Of a DNA stretch of 64,000 bases, positions 44,274 through 54,524 are shown one piece after another. How positions within the stretch are numbered: the first letter of the stretch is position 1; the number at the start of each line of letters is the position of its first letter. This DNA comes from Limnephilus marmoratus. Lineage: Eukaryota > Arthropoda > Insecta > Trichoptera > Limnephilidae. The position numbers and the translations under genes are program-made. Under the pieces are notes generated by a model that saw nothing but the letters and a program-made list of their open reading frames with translations, did no database searches and was not told where the DNA came from. The stretch covers positions 17,124,710-17,188,709 of the forward strand of contig OU862910.1 in assembly GCA_917880885.1 (NCBI GenBank). Reading direction: 5' to 3'.

Positions 44274-44539
44274 AACATCATTGAATTGTGTATAAAATGT
44301 AAATATATTGCATCAAATAAATAAATAAATAAATAAGGAAGAATGTTTTTTACCATCAGAGTGGACTGTCGAGGACTCGAACTTTATACAAATTCGCTGC
44401 AATAGAGCAGTGTCGAAATGCAGGAAATAAATCTTTTGGATTTTTTTTTCTCCGTGGAACCAAGGTTTACTTGGAATGTGATTTTGAATTCCAGGATAGA
44501 AAGATCCAGTTCGGGTTTTCGTATCTGACCAATTTTCTT

Positions 44540-45390
44540 CCCAGGAACGAGACATGTGACAAATACAGAAAACCACAAATGTAATATATCATGTTCAAAA
44601 ATAGAAAGCAAAACTGATATTAAGTACCTGGGCATAACAATAGACCAGCGTTTAAAATGGTCTCCACACATAAATATTCTGAACAACAGAATAAGGAAAC
44701 TAACATATATATTTAGATGTTTAAGAGATATTTTAAACGAAAAATTACTTAGAACCACATACTTCACTTTCTGTCAATCAATTATAAAATACGGCATTAT
44801 AGGATGGGGCGGTAAATATACAAATCAAACACAAACAATTTACATATCACAAAAACTAATAATAAAAACAATTTAAAAAAAACCCTACTCATATTCGTCA
44901 GAACTTTTATTCAAACAATTTAAGGTCAGAAAATTAAGTGCATTATACTTTTATCATGCAACATTACAAATTTATAAAGATAATATTAAAAATCAAGTTG
45001 CACCATTTAAAAATAACAGAAGTCTTAGACAAACATCAATACTTCCCACTCCAAAATGTAAAAAAAAATTGGACAATTGAGTCATAAATATCTCGGAGCA
45101 AATTTTTTTAATTCATTACCAGAAAAAATTAGAAACATGAATACCAATATAAAAAATTTTAAAACTCACCTTAAAAGTTATACTGAAAACTTAAACTGAA
45201 TGATATAAAAAAAGCAATACAATAACACCCCCCCATACACACAAGCCTTGCTTAATTATGGGGGTACATCAAATATATCTACTATGTAATTAATTACTGT
45301 ATAAAATTTATTTGTAATTTATGTACCTTCTATTACTAATAAAAAAAAAAATAAAAATAAAAATAAAATAAAAATAAAAAATGTTGGATT
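44540..45390 (+). mobile_element. 5'-truncated LINE (YADD-type group), decayed
   Basis: Begins in the RT thumb (DIKYLGITIDQRLKW at about 44612, then IIKYGIIGWGGKY), then a stop and frameshifted C-terminal sequence to about 45200. A hairpin CCCCCAT (45230-45236) / ATGGGGG (45258-45264) and an (AAAAT)n tail (45340-45380) close it. It is a different subfamily from the 41-44 kb copy but from the same group. Confidence 0.75.
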
Positions 45391-45830
45391 TAAGAACAGA
45401 GAAGACGTCAGAGATTGGAATTTTTAAATCTAAAGGAATAAAGATTGTTCCAAGTTTAGCGAGAGAATCGGCTTTGTCGTTACCCTCAATTTCTAGATGA
45501 CCAGGGACTCAAACCAATATTGTCTCAAATTTTGATTCATTTAGAGAATTGAGGATGTTTTTAATATTACAAATAAGGTAGTCTTCTGGACATCGAACGA
45601 TATTGCACAGTAAGGCTGGCTAAGGAATATTGAGAAGCTCGATTTGAATTAAAGCTAGTTCCATAGTGAAGCATTCTGCAGGTATAGAAATTTCTTTAGG
45701 CAATTTACAAGACAGATTTAAATTGAATTCAGAATACATACAGACACGCCACAATCTTTAAAATCGGATTTGAATCCATCTGTATAAATGAGGGAAAACC
45801 CAGGAAACTTTGATGATTAATGTTTTTAAA
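45376..45830 (-). pseudogene. RNase H domain fragment of a non-LTR retrotransposon
   Basis: On the - strand, from about 45815: GFSLIYTDGFKSDFKDCGVS (first catalytic Asp), PAECFTMELALIQ (catalytic Glu), and VPGHLEIEGNDKADSLAK (His and last Asp). This order is the type I RNase H found at the C-terminus of some LINE clades. A stop precedes VPGH. It abuts Penelope-derived sequence at about 45835. Confidence 0.7.
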
Positions 45831-46180
45831 ATGTTCCTCAGCATTTTGGAACTTATTAGAGGAGGTTAAAATGTTCGCCCGAAAGACAGAAGTTATAACA
45901 TTGGGGATAAAATTGATAGTGTCAAACAGGATACTGAAAATGGATAGGATTGGATCTTGTAGATTTTGGAGGGAAGAAGACAGAGATCTGTATGAATCAA
46001 AACTTTTTACTAGGAGAGGGAATCGATTTTTATCTGTCAATTTTGTTGTCATTTAAATTATTATACAAATGATCAAGACTTTGTCGTAAAGGATGACCAG
46101 ATAAAGATAAAGATTTGAAAATATATTTATCAGCAAGGAATTGTCTTCTCAAAAATAAAGGTGGATCTACACATTCTACC

Positions 46181-47236
46181 CAGCGCCGGATCTGCTATAC
46201 GTTCAAAAACGTGCAAAAACCTGGCGCCAAATCCGAAGGGGCGCCACGGCGCCCGTGAGAAAATAAATATTGTATTAAAATTTAGTTTTAATACCTATTC
46301 CCTGAATCGTTTAAAAATTACCCATAGTACGAAATAATTATTACGCTCTAGCAACACTTTCCAAAGAAACAGAATGCGCACGCATCTGGTTGGTATCAAC
46401 GGCTTACGAATTTATAGTCAGTTACAGAATTTTTTTACAAATTCCATATATTAAGTTTAAACGTAAGATCTATTTTTCCATATATCTTTTACCGTCTTTT
46501 ACGAAGAATAGGTGCGATGCAAATTCAATAACCAATCACAGCGCGGTATTTTTGTTCGTAAGCCGTTGATACCATACGTTAGTGTTTAGTGTTTGTTCGC
46601 TCAACACAGGGGAAATGCAAGGCACAAATTTGAGGTTATATTCTTATTATCACCGCTCACTGTCTCTCGTCGGGACTGCCTGTCAGAAGCTAGTAGATGC
46701 TAGATGCTATTCTTGTGTTGTACGTTGCCATGAGAACGTATTTGTATTTGCTTTTTCTTATATTCGCGTTGGGCATTTAGGTACATAAAAGCAGTAAATC
46801 AAAAGAATGTCTAATGGAACTAGTTCAGCGAAAACGCATTGTCTCGTAACCTATATTTTAAATCATGGTACGGGCACAAACAAACAATTCGTTGTTATTA
46901 TTTTAAAGCATAGCTTGCAAAGAGTTTTTCCTAAAATAATTAAAATAGCACCATAATTTATGTTTACCCAATAGATTCAGAGAGTATAGGGCTCCTGGCG
47001 ATCCTCTCTTTAAAAAAAACGAGTGTGAGAGCTACCGCCAGGTCACTTGGAAAACTTACACCCTTTATATGTCTTGATTTTATTTGATAAATTAGTGTTA
47101 AAAAATAATAATTAAATAAAAAAAAATAAAAAAATTGGGGTGAACGAATTTTTAATCAAAATAAAAATGTTGGGGGGGGGGGGGGCGCCATCGGTACCTA
47201 CTGCACAGGGCGCCAGATTTCGTAGATCCGGCCCTG
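46181..47236. mobile_element. hAT element inside the Penelope-like copy
   Basis: Ends CAGCGCCGGATCTGC and GTAGATCCGGCCCTG, with an exact 8-bp duplication ATTCTACC (46173-46180 and 47237-47244). The uninterrupted Penelope sequence at 49795-49815 shows the empty site. Subterminal GGCGCCA motifs and a 14-G tract are present; no transposase is seen in 1056 bp. Confidence 0.9.
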
Positions 47237-47484
47237 ATTCTACCTGGAGGGAATTAATTTGAGAAGATTTCATCGCTCCAATAAATCAATCTAAGCGCTT
47301 TGAATTCTTTCAAGTTTTATCTAAATATTTAGGAAGTGGGTCGAAAAGAAATGTACCTTAATCCAAGTGGCTTCGAACTAGGGAATTATAATTATACATT
47401 ACATATTTGTAAAAAGCACTAACTTTGTTGCTCGCCATAATTTACAATAAAAACACATAAATTTGTTTAAGACCGCTTTTATAT

Positions 47485-47540
47485 TAAAACACTCTACCGG
47501 TTTCAGAAGCACCCTTCCTTCGTCAGGAGAATATTATAAC
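47485..47540 (-). ncRNA. Hammerhead ribozyme motif in Penelope junction (copy 1)
   Basis: On the - strand: CTGACGA (47526-47520), stem II GGAAG-ggtg-CTTCT, GAAA, stem III as the palindrome ACCGGT, and predicted cleavage after A47495. Stem I begins GAG/CTC and continues imperfectly. Again one extra A separates the core from stem II. All invariant core bases are intact. Confidence 0.65.
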
Positions 47541-47569
47541 TAAACAATTGTAAACAATGATACAGAATG

Positions 47570-47863
47570 TTAGGTGTTTGAGTGGGAGGTGAGCAATGGG
47601 GTGGGGGTAATTGCGGGATTTCCGGAAAGAACAGAGCGGTTAATTGGAAAAATATTTAGAATGGGACTGAAAGATAAATTAATTTGGTTATTCAAAATAC
47701 TAGCATTATTTAGGGATTTTCTGATTTCTAGTGCTTCTAAATTATCTATTTTTTTGCTTTTATTGTTACGGTGCAGAATTTTAACCCCTGTGTCCTTATT
47801 AAAAGTGTGATCTGTGGAAATTAGGTGGTTAGCAAACTCTGAAACCCACAATGTCAGACTCAA
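47570..47863 (-). pseudogene. Penelope-like ORF, C-terminal tail
   Basis: 97 codons. FANHLISTDHTFNKDTG..ILHRNNK then IDNLEALEIRK is the region that follows the GIY-YIG endonuclease in Penelope-like proteins, ending in a stop at 47570. The GIY-YIG and RT domains are not present on this side; the frame is cut where RTE sequence begins at 47851. Confidence 0.65.
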
Positions 47864-48330
47864 GATGTCAGATCAAAATAGATGGGGAACTGTCGGAAGA
47901 ATTCACAGTATCGCAGGGACTAAAACAGGGGGACGGTCTGGCTCCCACTCTCTTCAACATTGTGCTCGAACATGTAATAAGAAAAACGCTAATAGATACT
48001 GGCTCCAATATTTGTTTCAAGAGCAGTCAAGTTGTCGGATATGCGGATGACATTAACATTGTTGGAAGATCAATTTCAGCCATTAAGGAGGTCTTCGATC
48101 CTTTAGAAACAGCGGCACGGGAAGTAGGACTGCAGGTTAATGTCAACAAAACGAAAATGATGATACAGAGCAGGAACCCTTCACACAGAAGAAGAAGTAG
48201 TGCACAATTCAAAGACAACTACTTATACGAAGTGGTCGACCAATTTACCTACCTGGGCTCCAGTCTGACAGAGAATAATGAGGATCCAGCAGAAATCAGA
48301 AGGAGAATCACAGCAGCCAACATAATAATA
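47851..48330 (+). pseudogene. RTE-type reverse transcriptase palm fragment
   Basis: The frame reads TVSQGLKQGDGLAPTLFN, VVGYADDINIVGRS (catalytic YADD), VNVNKTKMM and FTYLGSSLT. G-L-x-Q-G-D-x-L-A-P and the YLGS block are typical of the RTE group. It is truncated at both ends, overlaps the Penelope tail by a few bases at its left edge, and passes into PIF-like sequence after 48330. Confidence 0.75.
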
Positions 48331-48332
48331 AA

Positions 48333-48810
48333 ATGCTGCAAGTGTTATTGCAAGAAGAAGAAGACGACGATGATTTATTATTGTATTATTACTCAAGTAG
48401 AAAGCCTATACTGCCAATGTACTTAAATAGACTGGAAGAAGGCGCCTATGAAACTTTGATAAAAAGGCGCCTAAATGAGAGTGAAGACATTTTCAGAAGT
48501 TATTGCCGTTTAAATAAAAACCAGTTTAATTTTGTAATCTCTTTAATTTATAACGATCTTACTCCAAAAACAAGGCGAAAAACAAAACTTAGTACAAAAA
48601 ACTTGCCTGCCCACATTAAACCCGCGTTCTATACTGATAACAATTTAGGTAAATTACTAAAAAACACTAAAGATAGAGATCATAAATTAAGCCACTCAGG
48701 CATTTACCAACTATGTTGCAATGATTGTCCTTCGTTCTACATAGGTATAACAACTAGAAATGTAAACATTAGAATCACAGAACAATTAAAATGCTTAAAT
48801 AATAATAATT
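48333..48810 (+). pseudogene. Chimeric frame: PIF-like N-terminus joined to Penelope GIY-YIG
   Basis: One open frame from ATG 48333. Residues 8-80 resemble a PIF/Harbinger transposase N-terminus (EEGAYETLIKRRLNESEDIF, NQFNFVISLIYNDLTPK). Residues 85-164 are the end of a Penelope-like protein: AHIKPAFY..NNLGKLL, then HSGIYQLCCNDCPSFYIGIT with GIY at 48699 and YIG up to 48746, the GIY-YIG endonuclease core. Catalytic arginine is in TRNVNIR. The frame later enters antisense RTE sequence. The fusion is a product of insertion, not a known gene. Confidence 0.65.
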
Positions 48811-48822
48811 TTTCAGAGTTTG

Positions 48823-49330
48823 CTTCTTCTTCTTCTTCTTCGATGGCGCTACAGCCCATATCGAGCTTTGGCCTCCTGCAACAGTCGCCTCCAACTCCTC
48901 CTGTCCTCAGCGGCTGACTTCCAATTTGGTACCTGGAGAAGCTGTGCTGCATCCCCTCTTACTTCGTCTTCCCACCTCAGTCCGGGTCTTCCCACTTTTC
49001 TCTTTCCACCTGGGTGTCCAGTCAAAATTCTTTTTGGGACGCGTGTATCCGGCATTCTTTGTACATGCCCAGCCCATCTCAGCCTGAGGAGTCTCATATG
49101 TGTTGAGATGCTAGGTGCCTTATATATATTATACAATTCTGTATTGTGCCGGATGCGCCACTGTTCACCTTCTTTCACGGGTTCACATATTCTTCTCAGC
49201 ACTTTTCTTTCAAAAGTATCCAGCATTTCAGCCATCTTTACAGTCAGTGTCAGCGCCTCACATCCATATGCCAATACAGTTCTAACAATGGTCTTATATA
49301 TGGTTATTTTGGTTTTTCTGTGGACTAATA
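48823..49330 (-). pseudogene. RTE C-terminal fragment with (GAA)n tail
   Basis: On the - strand: KTIVRTVLAYGCEALTLT, LRRICEPVKEGEQWRIRHN, LRLRWAGHVQRMPD and GRPGLRWEDEV, the C-terminal region of RTE-type proteins, ending in a stop near 48850 and a (GAA)n tail at 48826-48841. It has replaced about 40 codons of the + strand Penelope copy (compare 47863-47720). Confidence 0.75.
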
Positions 49331-50155
49331 CAAATAATGCTAGTATTTTGAATAACCAAATTAATTTATCTTTCAGTCCCATTCTAAATATTTTTCCAAT
49401 TAACCGCTCTGTTCTTTCCGGAAATCCCGCAATTACCCCCACCCCATTGCTCACCTCCCACTCAAATACCTAACATTCTGTATCATTGTTTACAATTGTT
49501 TAGTTATAATATTCTCCTGACGAAGGAAGGGTGCTTCTGAAACCGTTAGAGTGTTTTAATATAAAAGCGGTCTTAAACAAATTTATGTGTTTTTTATTGT
49601 AAATTATGGCGAGCAACAAAGTTAGTGCTTTTTACAAATATGTAATGTATAATTATAATTCCCTAGTTCGAAGCCACTTGGATTAAGGTACATTTATTTT
49701 CGACCCACTTCCTAAATATTTAGATAAAACTTGAAAGAATTCAAAGCGCTTAGATTGATTTGTTGGAGCGATGAAATCTTCTCAAATTAATTCCCTCCGG
49801 GTAGAATGTGTAGATCCACCTTTATTTTTGAGAAGACAATTCCTTGCTGATAAATATATTTTCAAATCTTTATCTTTATCTGGTCATCCTTTACGACAAA
49901 GTCTTGATCATTTGTATAATAATTTAAATGATAACAAAATTGACAGATAAAAATCGATTCCCTCTCCTAGTAAAAAGTTTTGATTCATACAGATCTCTGT
50001 CTTCTTCCCTCCAAAATCTACAAGATTCAATCCTATCCATTTTCAGTATCCTGTTTGACACTATCAATTTTATCCCCAATGTTATAACTTCTGTCTTTCG
50101 GGCGAACATTTTAACCTCCTCTAATAAGTTCCAAAATGCTGAGGAAAAACAAACA
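49327..50155 (+). mobile_element. Penelope-like element copy 2 with start of a second unit
   Basis: ORF end (49331-49473, NNASILNNQINLSFSPILN to stop), junction with a hammerhead motif (49505-49570), a new ORF start at ATG 49606 (MASNKVSAFYKYV), and decayed N-terminal sequence to about 50155 (ECVDPPLFLRRQFLADKYI...). It is the inverted counterpart of 45835-47725 without the hAT. Confidence 0.75.
49505..49570 (+). ncRNA. Hammerhead ribozyme motif in Penelope junction (copy 2, mutated)
   Basis: CTGACGA (49517-49523), stem II GGAAG-ggtg-CTTCT, GAAA (49539-49542). Stem III reads ACCGTT instead of ACCGGT, which breaks the short palindrome. It is probably inactive. Confidence 0.55.
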
Positions 50156-50159
50156 GCGC

Positions 50160-51674
50160 ATTGACATTTGACGTTTTTGAATTTTTGGAATTCACTCACT
50201 ATTCAATATTATACTTATCACAATATTGTTCTAGCTCTTTCAAAATATGAGAATTCCTTTCGTACAAAATGTATGAGGAAAATAATTTTCTTCATAACTT
50301 TTTTTCGTAAATTTTCCCAGCCTTACTAAAAAACCCAGTGAAAATTTTATTCAATTGACAAACGGCCGCGAATGTGAAAACATTACTAATTAAAAAATTG
50401 TTCATTGAAAGAAATACACATTGTTTACACGGCCTGAGAGGGTAGTTTATCTCTGTTTGTCCGAACGAAAATCGAAATTTTTTCCTAAGTATTTTGAATG
50501 TTTCATATATTTCTTATTTTTGAAGGTATTGTAAAAACAAATACCATTTATTAAAACTAGATAAAATTACCTTTCAGATTTGTGTATTTGAAATACAGTT
50601 TAAACGCGGAAAAAAACGGAAAAAATTTCTTATCAAAACATTTTTGAGGAAAGTGTAGAGAAATTTATAAAAAAACTAAATTTAAAAAATACAGTCATTT
50701 TATATAATGAATTTGGAACGAAACTGTCACCTCACTTTTTCCTCGTGAATACAATAAAAAAATAATAAAAAATTTCCAAGTTTTTTTATTGCCAAAAAAC
50801 TAACCTCAAAATAATACTGACTTTTATTGCATCTCTAAAGACATTAATTTCTTTGATATGTTTAGAAACGCATGTATTAGATATTAATAATAAAAAAACA
50901 CCACTTTTATGAAATTCTCATAAAATAAAATCCTATGTAAATTTGAATTTTCATGTATCATATAAAATAGTTTTTGACATTTCAATTTTCAAAGTACGAT
51001 TATTGTTATCATAACTTGACTAAAACTTATGAAAATCCACAAAAACACAGTAAATATAGCAGTTATATAAATCTAAGGGTGAATTAGTCATATTAATAGA
51101 AATTCCCATCTTAAGCAATATTACACAAACATCCGCGGAGCGAAATTTTTTTTTGCCGGTTCAGCGCGAAAGTTCATTTATGAGCGCGAAAGACCAATGC
51201 GCAGGTGCCACAACCTAGCGGTTATGAAGGAAAACAAACAATTTAGTACCTACTTACACCATAAAAAAATTACATTGTTGTCAGATTAAAATACATTTTA
51301 AGAACAAACCTTATTAGCAATATTTCGTGTTTTAGTGTATTTCTGTTTTATTCATTTTTTTAGTAAGGCTGTCCGTGTTTAGTTTTTCTGATATTCGGGG
51401 CGGAGACAAATCCAACCAATCAAAGATCATAAAAATCGTTTTCAATCGGAAAAATAGTTTTTCATTTTTGCGATATGGCATTACTGCGATCAGCCAATCA
51501 GCTGACGAGGTTGACATTTGACATGCATTTGACCTTTTTTCTTTTGATGGGTTTTCAGTTGACATTTTGTTGAACGTGTTCGTATATTTAAGATTAGTGT
51601 ATTTATAAACGTGTTATTTCAGTTGGCCCAATTCGTATTTGATAGTTTTTTTTGTATGAAATAAATTTTGTACA
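50160..51674. other. Upstream region of the CRTAP-like gene
   Basis: AT-rich and largely unrecognised. TTGACATTTGACATG-type motifs occur at 51508-51540, close to the gene. No TATA box is assigned. Confidence 0.35.
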
Positions 51675-52850
51675 ATGTTTTCAATTTGGTGTGTTCTGTT
51701 TTCATTGAGCTTAGTTTTACAAACAATCCACAGCTCAACATCAAGCAATAGTTCTGAATCAAGTTACGAACAGTATTACAAGGAAGGGGTCACCGCATAC
51801 TTGGATGAGAGATGGCAGGATTGCATTACAGACATGGAAACGTCCATTCACATTTACAAATTAGCTCTCACTGCCATAGCGGATTGCAGAATAAGTTGTC
51901 AGAATCATCCTTTCGAACCTTTGGTGAAAAAAGACATTGATGATTTGCATTATTACGAAAAAATGCTGAAAAAAACTCTTTGCTTCCTCAAATGCAAAAG
52001 GCAACGTTATCCTAATGTTGTGTTTGATTTCCCGTTAGACGCGTCGTCCCTGAAAACAATGGAAGATTTAACTCCATATTCGTACCTCCACATTTGCTAT
52101 TTTCAGAAGAACCTGTTGCAGAAAGCTGCTTCCGCCACATTCACCTATTTAGTGCGCAACCCGGAGGACAAGACTATGCGATCAAACTTGGAATACTATC
52201 TGACTCTGCCCGAAGTAGAAGCTCGAGAAATAACCAACTTTGAATCTGAAGAATTCGTTCCACTTTACTTGCACGGGATGAACGCCTATAACAACGAGGA
52301 CTGGGAAAGCGTGGTGGCTTATATGGAGGAATCCCTGCAAGCCTACTTTGCCTCTGAACAGAGATGCAGAGTTCTGTGTGAGGGCTCCTTCGACCAGGGC
52401 TGGCTTCCAGACTTTACCTCCTCAGTTTCAAATCATTTCACCTTCTGCCTCAAGTGCAAACAACGCTGTGTCCAGAAACTAAAAATGTTAAACGACTTGA
52501 AAGGCAAAGAAATAATGGCTGATCAATACAACTACCTGCAAATAGCCTACCACAAGTTGGGACGCTTGAGTGATGCGTGCAGATGCGTGGCCAGTTACCT
52601 TCTTATCTTCCCATCTGACGAAACAATGATGCACAACAAACAACTGTACAGCGACATGGCTGATCCTACGGCTTTTAATCCCCGCCCTGAAATTGTGCAT
52701 TATTTACTGAGGGAACAGTATGAAGCCAAATTACTGCAGTTCATTAACCAGGCATTCGTTGCAGAATTTGAAATGGAGAAAAGTGAATCAGAAAAGACCC
52801 CAATAGAAGAAGAGGATGAGAGCGCTAATGAAATATCAAATGATTTATGA
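51675..52850 (+). CDS. Leprecan-family protein, CRTAP/SC65-like
   Basis: A 391-residue single-exon protein. Residues 1-20 form a signal peptide (MFSIWCVLFSLSLVLQTIHS). Two related halves follow, each opening with an aromatic helix pair (YEQYYKEGVTAYLDERWQDC at about 35; YLHGMNAYNNEDWESVV at about 205) and containing paired cysteines (CRISC, CFLKC; CRVLC, CLKCKQRC) and a Y-L-x-x-x-Y/F segment. This double repeat is the N-terminal domain of prolyl 3-hydroxylases, and the family members without the dioxygenase domain are CRTAP and SC65. In vertebrates CRTAP is the non-catalytic partner of prolyl 3-hydroxylase and cyclophilin B in the endoplasmic reticulum, acting on procollagen. The end is acidic and lacks a KDEL-type signal. 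The length is right for CRTAP; orthology is inferred. Confidence 0.85.
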   Translation: MFSIWCVLFSLSLVLQTIHSSTSSNSSESSYEQYYKEGVTAYLDERWQDCITDMETSIHIYKLALTAIADCRISCQNHPFEPLVKKDIDDLHYYEKMLKKTLCFLKCKRQRYPNVVFDFPLDASSLKTMEDLTPYSYLHICYFQKNLLQKAASATFTYLVRNPEDKTMRSNLEYYLTLPEVEAREITNFESEEFVPLYLHGMNAYNNEDWESVVAYMEESLQAYFASEQRCRVLCEGSFDQGWLPDFTSSVSNHFTFCLKCKQRCVQKLKMLNDLKGKEIMADQYNYLQIAYHKLGRLSDACRCVASYLLIFPSDETMMHNKQLYSDMADPTAFNPRPEIVHYLLREQYEAKLLQFINQAFVAEFEMEKSESEKTPIEEEDESANEISNDL

Positions 52851-53395
52851 CTTCATGTAGGGTATGAAAAGATTCAACGCTAAGTCAAAATCTGATGAAT
52901 CTCTACTTTTTCGTTTTTACAAATCTGTGCCTTAATTTTAATAGAATAGAATATTGATATTTTAATATGTTAACTTTAATATTTGATGACTAACAAGGTT
53001 GAAATACTAATAACAATAATATTATTTTGTGCTAAAAGCACAGTCCCGCCACATGTTATATAATTACATATTTAAAAATAATGTACAAATTTTACAAAAG
53101 TTTTATGTGCCTACAACAATTTTTCGAAATATTGAATTTCAGAATATTACAATGATAGTAATTGTTATCTACCTACATTAATAATACAAAAGTTAAACAA
53201 TAACAATTTGTAAGTCATGGATCAGAGATGTTAGTCTTCTGAAAAAAACTTATTTTACTTTACAATTTTAGGTCGATTTGAAATTGGATTGAGGCCATTT
53301 CTAATCAATACAAAAATGCAATCATTAATTTAAATTAATGAACGTAATACTACTAAAAGCCTCAAATGAACACCAAAAATAAATTGAAATATTAT
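52851..53395 (+). other. 3' UTR of the CRTAP-like gene
   Basis: AT-rich sequence after the stop codon; the first AATAAA is at 53378-53383. Confidence 0.45.
53378..53383 (+). terminator. Candidate poly(A) signal AATAAA
   Basis: About 530 bp after the CRTAP-like stop codon and the first canonical signal. Confidence 0.45.
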
Positions 53396-53465
53396 AATAA
53401 TAATAATAATTGGATAATTTGTATAGCGCCGTTTTTGTGAAAAATCACCTCAAGGGCGCTAAAAT
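53395..53465 (-). repeat. 3'-end-like repeat: hairpin plus (ATT)n tail
   Basis: TAGCGCC (about 53424-53430) and GGGCGCTA (about 53455-53462) form a stem. On the - strand it is followed by an (ATT)n tail (53395-53410). A diverged copy without the tail is near 6455-6497. It resembles the 3' end of a LINE or SINE. Confidence 0.5.
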
Positions 53466-54009
53466 TATGTTATCTATAAGTAAGTACTTAGTAAATTTTC
53501 TTTGTGATGTTCCTTACGATATTTTTTTTTCTTAGTGATACAAAGTGCCATAAATTATATTTAATAGGTATACAATATTTTTTACTCATTTTATACGGCA
53601 ATAATTATAGTGAATAAACAAAATTTTACTAATAATAACTCTTTTATTGTTGATTATCTTGAGTGATGCATCTGGCAAAGTTCTCGGCGTTGCCCGGGGT
53701 CTATGCTAAGTTTTTGTAATCGGTAGACAGTGACCTTCCTCTTGTTTTAAAGGTCAAGTGTTCAAAATTTCATTAATCTCTAAATTAATAAAACTAGATT
53801 TTTATAAAAATTGAATCCACGCAGCCCACTCATTGTCCGCCTTGCGGCTGCCAGCTCACCACAGACTTTCTTTTCATTGTTTCATTTAAAAATAATTAAT
53901 AAAAAATTTCATTTTTTTTTTTCAAATTGCGGTGGGAGACTTTGGATTCATAAAGGTGTAAATTTGAATCGTTTTATGATTAACTTTTAGATTTCAATAT
54001 AAAACGTGG
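53466..54009. other. No gene recognised
   Basis: AT-rich sequence without identifiable element ends. Confidence 0.3.
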
Positions 54010-54240
54010 TGAATTTTTATAGCGGGCTTGTGTATGTTATCTTTACTTTAAAAAACAGCCTACGTTTTTAAATGGTTTGTCTGGCAAAGCAGGGTTTGTC
54101 TAGCGGGATTGTGTATGTTATCTTTACTTTAAAAAACAGCCTACGTTTTTGAATGGTTTGTCTAGCGGGATTGTGTATGTTATCTTTACTTTAAAAAACA
54201 TCCCAGGTTTTGAATGGTTTGTTTGGCAAAGCAGGGTTTG
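54010..54240. repeat. Units of the GTTTGTCTGGCAAAGCAGGG repeat
   Basis: Two to three units, same orientation as 31718, with CAGCCTACGTTTTTAAATGG and GTATGTTATCTTTACTTTAA between cores. Confidence 0.7.
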
Positions 54241-54524
54241 TATCTACCTCTTGCTTGTATCAGGGATACCAACATAACAGTGACGCAATACGCAATGGCC
54301 GCCGGGCTGTCATAGTTACATTTTCTCAATACTTTGAACGGCTGTATCTCCCTTAATTTTGCCGAGCGCGCCTTAATTTTTTTTTTATTCAGCTTCTCCA
54401 CACTTTTCTCATCTAGAAAGTGCATTTTTATTAAATTTCTAGACTTTGGCAGGATCTGAATTTCACCCTTTATTAGATTAGAGTTGGGCAATACAAAAAA
54501 AATTATAAACAAAATATAATAAAT

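Larger units (their letters stand above)
39463..44337 (+). mobile_element. Nearly full-length LINE (Jockey-like group)
   Basis: AT-rich 5' region (39463-41015) with internal duplications, ORF2 (41016-43984) with endonuclease and RT, and a 3' UTR with hairpin (44241-44273) ending in an (AAATA)n tail at 44318-44337. The 5' edge is uncertain. A segment near 39536-39715 is repeated at 40831-40995, so the 5' region has been duplicated around a palindromic insert. Related truncated copies lie at 3.8, 35.7 and 44.5 kb. Confidence 0.75.
45835..47863 (-). mobile_element. Penelope-like element copy 1 with start of a second unit
   Basis: On the - strand: the C-terminal ORF end (47863-47570), a 130-bp junction with a hammerhead motif (47540-47490), then a new ORF start (ATG 47438, MASNKVSAFYKYV) continuing to 45835 across a hAT insertion (46181-47236). 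An ORF end followed by an ORF start is the tandem layout known for Penelope-like elements. The N-terminal part has several stops. The same junction exists in opposite orientation at 49330-50155. Confidence 0.75.
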
